Part shown: positions 7,345-13,909 of the stretch, in pieces | How positions within the stretch are numbered: the stretch's first letter is position 1 | Layout: each line of letters opens with the position of its first letter | Source of the DNA: Propionibacteriaceae bacterium | GTDB lineage: Bacteria; Actinomycetota; Actinomycetes; Propionibacteriales; Propionibacteriaceae | DNA length: 13,909 nt | Direction: 5' to 3' | Assembly (NCBI GenBank): GCA_030528545.1 | Contig: JAUMYR010000001.1 | Span: 3,171-17,079, forward strand | Made by a program: the position numbers and the translations under genes | Notes under the pieces: generated by a model | What the model saw: only the letters and a program-made list of their open reading frames with translations | What the model was told of the DNA's origin: nothing | The model's database searches: none

Positions 7345-7638
7345 TCACGCCGCGCGTCCGGGTGCGAGGACCAGCGGTTCTGGATTCTTGCGGGGGCGTC
7401 CCCGACGCCGCTTCTGAGCGATGACAGCGCCATCGTGAAACAATTCACCACCCCACACCCCGTGAGGTTCCTGGCGTTCCAGCGCACCGGCCAGGCACTC
7501 GCGGCGCAGCGGGCAGCCACGGCAAGTATCTTTGGCAAGCTCAATCTCGACCGGCTGATCGGAAAAGAACAGTTCGGGGTCGACTTCTTGGCAGGGCAGC
7601 GACACCTCTACCTCGGGCGCGGCCATCGCGGTCATCAT
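7345..7638 (-). CDS. whiB7: WhiB7-type Fe-S transcription regulator with AT-hook
   Basis: This 97-residue WhiB-like protein is the activator of intrinsic resistance to ribosome-targeting and other antibiotics. The four iron-sulfur ligands are Cys16, Cys39, Cys42 and Cys48, the last three in CRGCPLRREC. The conserved turn GVWGG is at residues 60-64. The C-terminal AT-hook RGRPRK (79-84) is diagnostic for WhiB7 among WhiB proteins. WhiB7 is known to bind the housekeeping sigma factor and use the hook to grip AT-rich DNA just upstream of the -35 element. GGAG lies 6 bases before the ATG at 7638. GTG at 7641 and ATG at 7635 are alternatives. It lies downstream of uvrD2 on the same strand, as in mycobacteria, but has its own promoter and a long leader with an upstream ORF, so it is probably autoactivated and attenuated. 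Confidence 0.95.
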   Translation of the reverse strand: MMTAMAAPEVEVSLPCQEVDPELFFSDQPVEIELAKDTCRGCPLRRECLAGALERQEPHGVWGGELFHDGAVIAQKRRRGRPRKNPEPLVLAPGRAA

Positions 7639-7661
7639 CACTATCTCCAGGGCTTCTAATT

Positions 7662-7680
7662 CGGTCTATCTGGGAGACCG
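7662..7680 (-). promoter_or_regulatory. whiB7 leader hairpin C (alternative to hairpin B)
   Basis: In the minus-strand RNA, CGGUCU (plus 7675-7680) can pair with AGACCG (plus 7662-7667) around the 7-base loop CCCAGAU. The 5' arm is the same segment that forms the 3' arm of hairpin B, so only one can form at a time. It ends about 13 bases before the whiB7 Shine-Dalgarno. No U-tract follows, so its role as terminator or antiterminator is undecided. Confidence 0.45.
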
Positions 7681-7708
7681 CGCCCGGAGCGGATGGGCTA
7701 GCGGTCTC
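7674..7708 (-). promoter_or_regulatory. whiB7 leader hairpin B overlapping the upstream ORF stop
   Basis: In the minus-strand RNA, GAGACCGC (plus 7701-7708) pairs with GCGGUCUC (plus 7674-7681). Inside this stem, after a UA bulge, GCCC (7695-7698) pairs with GGGC (7682-7685) around a 9-base loop. That makes 12 pairs, 10 of them G-C. The 5' arm is made of the last codons of the upstream ORF, and the UA bulge belongs to its stop codon. A ribosome finishing the upstream ORF would therefore block this stem. A small GGCGCC/GGCGCC hairpin (7713-7727) lies just before it. Confidence 0.55.
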
Positions 7709-7814
7709 GGAAGGCGCCAGCGGCGCCATTGGTGCGGAACTCCTCAAAGTCGCTGCGGGGGTAACCGCCGACTGGGATTGGGACGTCCCGCAAAGCCGAA
7801 GTGAGACTGTTCAT
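7698..7814 (-). CDS. 38-codon upstream ORF (leader peptide) of whiB7
   Basis: A short ORF starts at ATG 7814 behind a strong GAGGAGG (plus 7824-7830, spacing 9). It encodes 38 residues beginning MNSLTSALRDVPIPVGGYPR and ending GAAGAFRDR, then TAG. The strong ribosome site argues that it is translated. I recognise no domain. Its place in the 5' leader, its end inside hairpin B, and the known presence of upstream ORFs in mycobacterial and streptomycete whiB7/wblC leaders suggest a regulatory leader peptide rather than a functional protein. The downstream whiB7 start lies 59 bases after the stop. Confidence 0.65.
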   Translation of the reverse strand: MNSLTSALRDVPIPVGGYPRSDFEEFRTNGAAGAFRDR

Positions 7815-7870
7815 CGTGGCTACCCTCCTCTCGGTGCTCCGCACGCCCGGATGGCGTGACACTTTCCGAT

Positions 7871-7910
7871 ACGTTACGCGCCCCGGTGTGGGCGCGCAAC
7901 TGATTTTTAA
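7871..7910 (-). promoter_or_regulatory. predicted WhiB7-autoactivated promoter of whiB7
   Basis: On the minus strand an AT-rich box TTAAAAAT (plus 7903-7910) is followed, after CAG, by a -35-like TTGCGC (7894-7899). A 17-base spacer and a -10-like TAACGT (7871-7876, TANNNT) come next. This is the arrangement known for WhiB7-dependent promoters: a short A-tract 3-4 bases upstream of the -35, for the AT-hook. The box stands out in very GC-rich DNA. It overlaps the TAA stop of uvrD2 (7907-7909). The predicted start near 7864 gives a leader of about 225 bases. Confidence 0.65.
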
Positions 7911-9940
7911 GAACTCTCTTTCCCGGTGTGACGTGCGACGATCTCAAGCACCGCCGCGCCGTAGCGATCCGCCTTCACCGTACCGATGCCCGAGATGGAC
8001 AGCAGCGCGGCACGATCCGGCGGGGCCGCCTCGGCGATCGCGGTCAGGGTGGCGTCGGTAAACACCACGAAGGCGGGCGCCGACTGGGCCTGCGCCTGCT
8101 GCTTTCGCCAGGCCTTCAGCTCTTCGAAGAGCCCCTCGTCATAGCTGGACTCGCAGTCGGTGTGCCGTCCAAGCTTGCGTTCGGCGGGGGTAGAGATCCC
8201 GGTCCCGCACACCCGGCACACCCTCCCCTGTAAGGTTCCGCTCCGGCGCTTCACCGGCGGCTCGCTGATCGCCTCCTCGGCGAAGGGTTTCAGGAAGCGG
8301 GATCGTCCGCGTCCAGCCTGGGCGGAGAAACTGATCCGCAGGTTCCGCCTGGCCCGGGTGATCGCGACATACAGTAGGCGCCTCTCTTCGGCGATGGCCG
8401 ACGGTGAATCGGCTAGGACGAAGGGCACCATCCCCTCCCGTACCCCGATCAGCGCGACCGAGTCCCACTCCAGCCCCTTGGACGCGTGCATGGTCGCCAG
8501 CGTGACCGCCTCACCCACGGGGGGCTGCTGCCAGGCGGCACGCTGAGCTAATTCCTCGGCGACCTCCCACATCTCCAGCTCGGGATTGTCCGCGGCCAGC
8601 GTCTTCACCAGGTCGAGCAGGGAATTGAGCGACTCCCAGCGTTCCCGCTGACGCCCCTGCCCGCTCGGGGCGTCCGGGGTCCACCCGCCCTGCTCCAGTA
8701 CCGTCCGGACTCCCTCCAGGGCGGGTTGTGCCGGGTCTAAGGCCGCGGACTGACGGATCAGGGTCAGTGCTTGGCGGATCTCGGCGCGCTCATAGAAACG
8801 TTCTGTGCCGCGCACCTGGTAGGGCACCCCGGCGTCGGCCAGGGCCGCTTCCAGGGCGGGCGCCTGAGCATTGATCCGGTACAACACCGCGAGTTCTCGC
8901 CACGGCACCCCGGCCGCGTGCTGAGAGATCAGCCAGGACGCCAAAGCCGCGGTCTCCTCGGAGTCCCCGGGGTAACGGTGAATCTCGGGAACCGGACCCG
9001 CGGGACGGCTCGGGCGTAACCTCACCCCCCTTGAGTAGACCATCAGCTCGTTGGCCATGGCCAGGATCTGTGGGCTGGACCGGTAATTCGTGCTGAGTTC
9101 CAGTTGCACCGCTCCGGGCCAGTCCCGCCGGAAACGCAGCAGGTATTCCGGACGGGCCCCCGCGAAGCTGTGAATCGCCTGGGCGGGATCTCCGACGACA
9201 CACAAGTCGCCTCTCCCGTGGACCCACAGGGTGAGCAGCCGGTGCTGGATCGCGGAGATGTCTTGGTACTCGTCCACGACGAAGTGCCGGTAGGCGGCCC
9301 TGACTTGACCGGCGATGTCGTCGTGCTCGGCCAGCATCGCGGCGGTGCACAGCAGGATGTCATCGAAATCGATGACCCCCTCGCTCGTCTTGATCCGTTC
9401 GTAACTGGCCATGATCCGGGCCACCTGGTCAACGGCTACCCCGCTCACGCTGCGTCCATCCCGTTCGGCGAGTTCGGCATAGTCCGCCGGGTCCACATTC
9501 CCCGATTTCGCCCAGCCGATCTCCCCGGCGAGATCCCGCAACAGCGGAGTCGTGGTCCGCCCAAGGATCCCGCCCGCGGCCCTCGCGACCAGCGAGATGA
9601 CGCTGGGGGCCACCGGCGGGAGTTCGCTGCCGTAGGCCTTCGGCCAGAAATACTGAGCCTGACGCAACGCGGCCGAGTGGATCGTCCTCGCCTGGACCCC
9701 GGTAGCCCCGAGCCGGGCCAGCCGGGCTTTCATCTCCCCCGCGGCCCTGGTCGTGAAGGTCACCGCGAGCGTCGCGGTGGGGGCATAGCGTCCGATCTGC
9801 ACGGCATAGGCGATACGGTGGGTGATCGCGCGGGTCTTCCCGGTGCCCGCCCCCGCCAGCACCACCACCGGACGCTCCAGCGCGAGAGCGACCTCGCGCT
9901 GCTGATCGTCGAGCGCGGCCAAGACATCGTGTGTGCTCAT
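7907..9940 (-). CDS. uvrD2: UvrD2-type superfamily 1 ATP-dependent DNA helicase with HRDC domain
   Basis: This 677-residue 3'-5' DNA helicase has all UvrD motifs in order: Q-motif DDQQREVA (11-18), Walker A AGAGTGKT (29-36), Ia TFTTRAAGEM (61-70), Walker B VVDEYQD (221-227), III GDPAQAIHSFAGA (250-262), IV NYRS (285-288), V TMHASKGLEW (483-492) and VI RRLLYVAITRAR (520-531). The C-terminal part identifies UvrD2 rather than UvrD1/PcrA: a zinc-finger-like segment with Cys575, Cys578 and Cys596, then an HRDC domain (about 617-672). Mycobacterial UvrD2 has four cysteines in this segment; here the third position is His593. ATG at 9940 is the first in-frame start after an upstream TAG. No Shine-Dalgarno is obvious. 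The gene lies upstream of whiB7 on the same strand and is divergent from recC. Confidence 0.95.
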   Translation of the reverse strand: MSTHDVLAALDDQQREVALALERPVVVLAGAGTGKTRAITHRIAYAVQIGRYAPTATLAVTFTTRAAGEMKARLARLGATGVQARTIHSAALRQAQYFWPKAYGSELPPVAPSVISLVARAAGGILGRTTTPLLRDLAGEIGWAKSGNVDPADYAELAERDGRSVSGVAVDQVARIMASYERIKTSEGVIDFDDILLCTAAMLAEHDDIAGQVRAAYRHFVVDEYQDISAIQHRLLTLWVHGRGDLCVVGDPAQAIHSFAGARPEYLLRFRRDWPGAVQLELSTNYRSSPQILAMANELMVYSRGVRLRPSRPAGPVPEIHRYPGDSEETAALASWLISQHAAGVPWRELAVLYRINAQAPALEAALADAGVPYQVRGTERFYERAEIRQALTLIRQSAALDPAQPALEGVRTVLEQGGWTPDAPSGQGRQRERWESLNSLLDLVKTLAADNPELEMWEVAEELAQRAAWQQPPVGEAVTLATMHASKGLEWDSVALIGVREGMVPFVLADSPSAIAEERRLLYVAITRARRNLRISFSAQAGRGRSRFLKPFAEEAISEPPVKRRSGTLQGRVCRVCGTGISTPAERKLGRHTDCESSYDEGLFEELKAWRKQQAQAQSAPAFVVFTDATLTAIAEAAPPDRAALLSISGIGTVKADRYGAAVLEIVARHTGKESS

Positions 9941-10031
9941 CGAGGGCTATTGTGCCAAGTCCGGCCAGCCGGAGACCTTCAACGAGGCCGCCCGGTGGCA
10001 CAACGAGCACCCCGGTTGCGCGGACCGGAGG
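9933..10031 (+). other. coding-like segment, possible remnant of a small zinc-finger protein
   Basis: Frame 1 from a GTG at 9933 reads ...YCAKSGQPETFNEAARWH and then NEHPGCADRR. About 24 consecutive codons (9951-10022) are almost all G/C-ending, as in real genes here, before the bias decays. The Cys...His-x3-His-x2-Cys-like pattern resembles a treble-clef zinc finger in which the second Cys is Ser (CAKS). There is no Shine-Dalgarno. The GTG overlaps the uvrD2 start, and the frame runs on into recC out of phase. It may be a decayed small gene, an unusual leader ORF for recC, or chance. Confidence 0.2.
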
Positions 10032-10091
10032 GCACAAGTGTCGGCCCGGTCCCCTAGGCTGCCTCCAGAACGAATCCAGACCATGACCGGA

Positions 10092-10098
10092 AAGGAGG
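10092..10098 (+). promoter_or_regulatory. Shine-Dalgarno of recC
   Basis: AAGGAGG lies 10 bases before the ATG at 10109 and fixes that start. An ATG at 10083 is upstream of the site and in another frame. Confidence 0.75.
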
Positions 10099-10108
10099 CT
10101 CGGCAGGG

Positions 10109-13084
10109 ATGGGAGCCACCGTGTACTCAGCGCCCACATGGAACACCCTGGTTGGCGCGCTGGCCGAACGCTGGCGCCGCGATCCCCTGCCTCCCTTCCA
10201 GTTCGAGACCGTCATCGTGTCGGCTCCCGGCGTAGCACGGATCCTCAGCCAGGAGCTGGCAGGGGCCATTGGAGCCGGTATCTGCGCCGGGGCGAAGTTT
10301 CAGACCATGAGCGAGTTTCGCCTTGAACTAGACCCGCCCGAGGGGGCCGATCCCTGGCGGCGCCGCGCGCTCAGCCTCGCGATCGTGGACGCGCTGCCAA
10401 CGCTGCTTGAGCGGCCCGCGTTCGCGCTGCTCTCCCACCACCTCGGTGAGCGCAACGACCCCACCCGGCCCGGGCGCTGGTTCGGCTTTGCCCGCCGTTT
10501 CGCGTCGACGCTGGCCTCCTATGCCACGGAACAGCCCGGAATGTTGCGGGCCTGGTCGGCAGGCCAGGCCGTGGACTCCCGCGGCGAGGCGCTGGGCGAA
10601 GCCGAGTGGCAGTACCTGCTCTGGCGCGCCCTCGCCGAGCGGGCGCCGACCCCGGACCCGGTCAGCCGCCACGACCGGCTGCTGTCCCGGCTTGAGCGGA
10701 TGACCCTGCCCGACCGCTTGCAGGTGTTCGCCCCGCAACCGCTCCCAGTGCTGGACGCCGAGCTATTGCGGGCCCTGGCCACCGGGCCCGGACTGGATTG
10801 CTACGTGGTGGGCGATCAGCGGCTGCCCTGGCTGGATGAGGCCGAGCCGGTCCGGGTGCCCGGGCACGCCCAGCCTCCGGCCATGAGCGTGCATTCCTGC
10901 CACGGCCCTCACCGGCAGGTGGAGGTGTTGCGGGAGGTGCTCTGTGGAATCTTCGACGCCGATCCGAGTCTGGAACCTCGCGATGTGGTGGTCTACTGCG
11001 CCGACCTGGCCCGCTATGCGCCCCTCATCAAGGCCGCCTTCGCGCCCCTAGCCCTGGAAGGGGCGCACCCGGGACGCCAGTTGCGCGCCGGTGTGGCCGA
11101 AGCGGCGCTGCAGCGCAACAACGATGTCGCGCTGACGCTGTCGACGTTGCTGGCCCTGCCCGATTCCCGGGCCCGTCTCAATGACCTGCTGGCCTTGTGC
11201 TCCCTGCCGCCGGTGGCGCGGCGATTCGGGTTCAGCGCCGAGGCGATCGCCCGCTTCGGTGAGCTCCTGGCCTCGGCGGGTGTGCGCTGGGGCATCGACG
11301 CCGCGCACCGGGCCAGGTTCGGGCTGGGGGTGACCCAAAACACCTGGCTTAGCGGTCTGGATCGGCTCCTCGCGGGCCTGGTCCTGCCCGAGGATGAGGC
11401 CACGTGGATCGGCACCCTCACCCCGAGCGAGACCGTGGGCTCCTCGGACGCCGACCAGCTCGGTCAGCTCGCCGAGATGATCTCTCGCGTGCGCTGGTTC
11501 ACCCATGTCACGGCGACTCCGCTGACCATGAGCCAGTGGACTCAGGTCTTGCGCGAGGCTCTCGACAGGTTCGTCGCCACCGAACCCGACTCGGCCTGGG
11601 CGCTACACCACGTACTGGGCCAGCTCGCGTCCCTGGAAGACCAGACCGAGGGGTCCGAGGTGACGATCAGCCGGGCGGAGATGAGTTCCCTCCTGCCTCA
11701 CCTGGTGCCAGAACGCGCGGGCCGTCCGAACTACGGCAACGGATCTTTGCTGGTGACCTCTCTGGGCGATCTCGCCGATGTGGGATTCCGGGTGGTGTGC
11801 CTGCTGGGGCTGGAAGAGGCCGCTGGGGCAGCGGTGCTGGGCGACCGGCTGGAACCGGTCACCGATCTCAGCGCTGAGGCCCTCCGGCGGCACCGCTTCT
11901 GGCGGGCTGCCAGCGCTGCGAAAGACCAGGTGATCGTGGTCTATCAGGGCACCAACGAGCGCACCGGTGAGGCTCTACCCAAGCCCGTGGCGCTGCAGCG
12001 GCTAGTCGACGATGCGGCCGCCGCCGGGTGGCAAGCCCCGCGGCCGTTCACGCACACGCTGCACGCCCACGACCCCAGGAACTTCGATCCTGCTGGCCCG
12101 TTCAGTTTCGACTCGGGGCTGGCCAGGGCCAGGCTGAGCAGGATTCCCCGGCCCCATCCCGCCCGGCCCGGGCCTGCCGCACCCGAACAGGCCGAACTGT
12201 CCGAGCTGGTGCGTTTCATCGCACATCCGGCCTCCTACTACCTGAGCCACCGCCTGGGATTGGTGGACTCCGGTCCACCCCCGAGAAGCGCCGATCTGCC
12301 GATCCAGCTCAGCGGGCTGGAGAGGTGGGCTATCGGCGATCGGATGCTGCGCCGGGCCAGTCAGGGAGAGACCCTGGAAGCGCTGATGCAGGCCGAGTGG
12401 CGCCGCGGCACGGTCGGCCCAGGCGAGTTCGGCCGATCGGCGCTGGAATCGGTGGCCTCCAGGGTGGATGCGATCCTCGAGGTTGCCGGGACCTTCGAAG
12501 GGCCACCCAGCGAACACGAGATCGAAGTTGAAGCCGGTGGCGTCCGCGTCATCGGGAGGGTGCGCGCCCGAGGCGCTCTGATCTCGGAGATCACCTTCAG
12601 CAAGACCGACGACCGGGCCTGGGTCGACCTGTGGTGGCGCGTCGTCGCGGCCTCCGCCGCGGGCCTAGACCTGCGCGGCGGTGTGGTGGTCGGCAGCCCC
12701 GACTATTCCCGCGACGTCCCGGCCCGGGTCACCTCCCGTTTCATCCCCGCCCTGCCGCGACAGGAGGCCCTGGCGCTGCTCGAAGGACTCGTCGGGACCT
12801 ATCTGTCTGGGCTGGTGAGCGTGGTGCCCCTGCCACGCGGTCCAGCCCGTGACCTCGCGGGGAGCCTGCGCCTGCGGCGTCAGCCACCCGACCAGAAGAG
12901 GGTCCTTGAGATCCTTGAGCGGGGCTGGCGCTACGGAACCGACCCGTCCTGGCACCGCTTCTTCCCCACCCCGCTCGCCCTGGTCTCGGTGCCTGGGGCC
13001 AGCGAAGCGAGCAGGTTCGTCGAATTGTCCCGCCTGTTGTATCTGCCCATGATCCACGCCACGCAGGTGAGTCCCCATGTCTGA
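10109..13084 (+). CDS. recC: RecC-like subunit of exodeoxyribonuclease V (RecBCD)
   Basis: The 991-residue product is the RecC-type scaffold of the RecBCD helicase-nuclease, which resects double-strand breaks and, in relatives, scans for Chi. RecC keeps helicase folds but has lost ATP sites, and no Walker A is visible here. Family-like stretches are VIVSAPGVARILSQELA (35-51), a segment ending LASYATEQPGMLRAW (127-149), LLVTSLGDLADVGFRVVCLL with GLEEAA (about 546-572), and HPASYYLSHRLG (about 705-716), the join to the C-terminal inactive nuclease-like domain. It is shorter than E. coli RecC (1122). The segment after VVCLLGL, usually followed by a conserved D-x-x-F-P-R, reads EEAAGAAVL here, so this copy is divergent. 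It overlaps recB by 8 bases (ATGTCTGA), which supports co-translation of two subunits. Identity rests on motifs and on recB following. Confidence 0.85.
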   Translation: MGATVYSAPTWNTLVGALAERWRRDPLPPFQFETVIVSAPGVARILSQELAGAIGAGICAGAKFQTMSEFRLELDPPEGADPWRRRALSLAIVDALPTLLERPAFALLSHHLGERNDPTRPGRWFGFARRFASTLASYATEQPGMLRAWSAGQAVDSRGEALGEAEWQYLLWRALAERAPTPDPVSRHDRLLSRLERMTLPDRLQVFAPQPLPVLDAELLRALATGPGLDCYVVGDQRLPWLDEAEPVRVPGHAQPPAMSVHSCHGPHRQVEVLREVLCGIFDADPSLEPRDVVVYCADLARYAPLIKAAFAPLALEGAHPGRQLRAGVAEAALQRNNDVALTLSTLLALPDSRARLNDLLALCSLPPVARRFGFSAEAIARFGELLASAGVRWGIDAAHRARFGLGVTQNTWLSGLDRLLAGLVLPEDEATWIGTLTPSETVGSSDADQLGQLAEMISRVRWFTHVTATPLTMSQWTQVLREALDRFVATEPDSAWALHHVLGQLASLEDQTEGSEVTISRAEMSSLLPHLVPERAGRPNYGNGSLLVTSLGDLADVGFRVVCLLGLEEAAGAAVLGDRLEPVTDLSAEALRRHRFWRAASAAKDQVIVVYQGTNERTGEALPKPVALQRLVDDAAAAGWQAPRPFTHTLHAHDPRNFDPAGPFSFDSGLARARLSRIPRPHPARPGPAAPEQAELSELVRFIAHPASYYLSHRLGLVDSGPPPRSADLPIQLSGLERWAIGDRMLRRASQGETLEALMQAEWRRGTVGPGEFGRSALESVASRVDAILEVAGTFEGPPSEHEIEVEAGGVRVIGRVRARGALISEITFSKTDDRAWVDLWWRVVAASAAGLDLRGGVVVGSPDYSRDVPARVTSRFIPALPRQEALALLEGLVGTYLSGLVSVVPLPRGPARDLAGSLRLRRQPPDQKRVLEILERGWRYGTDPSWHRFFPTPLALVSVPGASEASRFVELSRLLYLPMIHATQVSPHV

Positions 13085-13909
13085 TCCGCGGCCCTATGAT
13101 CCGAGCCTGCCCCTTCCCGAAGGCACGGTCTTGCTTGAGGCGAGCGCCGGAACCGGGAAGACCCACCAGATCGCGAGCCTGGCGTGCCGCTACGTCGCCG
13201 AGCAGGGGCGCCCCATCGAGCAGGTGCTGCTGGTGACCTTCGGCACCGCGGCGACCAAGGAACTGCGCTCCCGGGTATTCTCACGGCTCACCGAGGTCGA
13301 AGCCGCGCTCAACCTGGCCGTCTCCTCGGGTGCACCCCCCAGCGATGCTCTGGCGGCCAGGCTATATGCCCATGACGCCACGGCCTGCCGCGTCCGCCTC
13401 CGCCAGGCGCTCGAGGGGTTCGAGCGGGCCACGATAGCGACCACCCACACCTTCTGCTCCATGATGCTCGACCGGTTAGGCATCGCAGCGGACTGGGACC
13501 GTTCGGCGCGATTCACCACCAGCCTGGCCCAGTTGGCCACCGAGGCCGCCGACGATCTCTACGTTGCACGCTACTCCGGTTCCCCGCAGCCGCCCTTCGA
13601 CCTGGCATTCGCCCGCAAGATCGCCCGCTTCGCCGTCGAGCACCCCGATGAACTCTTCGTCAGGCAGGAGCATCGGGAGGAAATCTCCTTCGCCGAGGCG
13701 GTACGGGCCGAGGTCGCCGCGCGCAAGTCCAGGGGCAGGGTCTACACCTATGACGACCTGATCGCCCAGATGCGCGCGACGCTGAAAGATCCCCTCAGCG
13801 GTCCGGTCGCCCGCGGCAGGCTCTCGGAGGCCTTCCCTGTGGTGCTGGTGGACGAGTTCCAAGACACCGATCCACAGCAGTGGGCGATCCTGCGCGACGC
13901 CTTCCTCGG
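13077..13909 (+). CDS. recB: RecB helicase-nuclease subunit, N-terminal part (cut by window edge)
   Basis: The first 277 residues of a UvrD-like helicase are present; the frame is open to the last base. Motifs are Walker A EASAGTGKT (21-29), Ia LLVTFGTAATKELRSRV (51-67), TTHTFCSMML (122-131), YTYDDL (223-228) and Walker B VLVDEFQDTDPQQW (256-269), the last highly characteristic of RecB. The stretch between TTHTFC and YDDL is about 100 residues, which makes this a compact version compared with E. coli RecB, where I recall it being over 200. The nuclease domain, and recD if present, would lie beyond the window. ATG at 13077 overlaps the recC stop. One rare TTA leucine codon (13479-13481) is present. 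Confidence 0.94.
   Translation, partial: MSDPRPYDPSLPLPEGTVLLEASAGTGKTHQIASLACRYVAEQGRPIEQVLLVTFGTAATKELRSRVFSRLTEVEAALNLAVSSGAPPSDALAARLYAHDATACRVRLRQALEGFERATIATTHTFCSMMLDRLGIAADWDRSARFTTSLAQLATEAADDLYVARYSGSPQPPFDLAFARKIARFAVEHPDELFVRQEHREEISFAEAVRAEVAARKSRGRVYTYDDLIAQMRATLKDPLSGPVARGRLSEAFPVVLVDEFQDTDPQQWAILRDAFL

Noticed and set aside
9104..10057. 317-codon plus-strand ORF antisense to uvrD2, and a 236-codon minus-strand ORF at 9429-10139
   Set aside because: Shadow frames: the uvrD2 helicase motifs are complete in the other frame, and neither shadow has a recognisable domain or ribosome site.
13479..13481. TTA leucine codon in recB as a possible bldA-type control
   Set aside because: A single rare codon in a probable non-Streptomyces genome is not evidence of tRNA-based regulation.
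1..13909. Mobile element, phage defence island or CRISPR array
   Set aside because: No transposase, integrase, terminal repeats, spacer-repeat pattern or composition shift was seen; the gene order is a core actinobacterial block. RecBC here is read as general repair rather than a new defence system.

Overview
The window is dense, GC-rich bacterial chromosome with strongly G/C-biased third codon positions. It carries a gene set typical of Actinomycetota: a UPF0182 membrane protein, a PPA1309-family protein, an actinobacterial PDZ/Lon-type protease, a DUF2342 'zincin-like' protein, a DUF5679 zinc ribbon, a ThiF-like protein of the kind annotated 'TOMM leader-peptide-binding', WhiB7 and UvrD2. 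The order UPF0182 - PPA1309-like - PDZ protease // DUF2342 ... ThiF-like - whiB7 - uvrD2 is, as I recall it, the conserved block around Rv3193c-Rv3198c of Mycobacterium tuberculosis. A RecBC pair placed directly beside uvrD2 suggests a Propionibacteriales-type actinobacterium; that placement is inference. I see no insertion sequence, phage gene, CRISPR array, tRNA or rRNA.

Layout. Positions 15-4539 hold a leftward, tightly coupled operon read in the order PDZ/Lon protease (GTG start, probably leaderless), PPA1309-like protein, UPF0182 membrane protein, with junctions of +5 and -1 bases. Divergent from it, the DUF2342 protein (4583-5902) reads rightward. A 188-base gap with a nested inverted repeat follows, then a 54-residue DUF5679 zinc ribbon (6091-6255) with a very strong hairpin terminator. 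Next is a 168-base gap with two 16-base direct repeats, then the ThiF-like gene (6424-7296). This converges on whiB7 (7345-7638, leftward) across a short inverted repeat. whiB7 has a 5' leader of roughly 225 bases that holds a 38-codon upstream ORF and two mutually exclusive hairpins. Its promoter carries the AT-rich box expected for WhiB7 autoactivation and overlaps the stop codon of uvrD2 (7907-9940, leftward). A 168-base divergent gap separates uvrD2 from a rightward recC-like gene (10109-13084), which overlaps recB (13077 to the window edge) by 8 bases.

How the parts work together. The left third is membrane and cell-envelope biology of poorly known function. The middle holds a small zinc protein and a cyclodehydratase-like ThiF protein without a visible peptide-modifying partner. 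whiB7 is the master regulator of intrinsic antibiotic resistance, and its leader looks built to sense translation. The right third is DNA repair: the UvrD2 helicase and a RecBC-type double-strand-break resection machine, at the position where mycobacteria have the AdnAB helicase-nuclease nearby. No gene-free stretch exceeds 300 bases. The most interesting signals are the whiB7 attenuator, the RecBC placement, the changed HExxH-like site in the DUF2342 protein, and the unexplained intergenic repeats.
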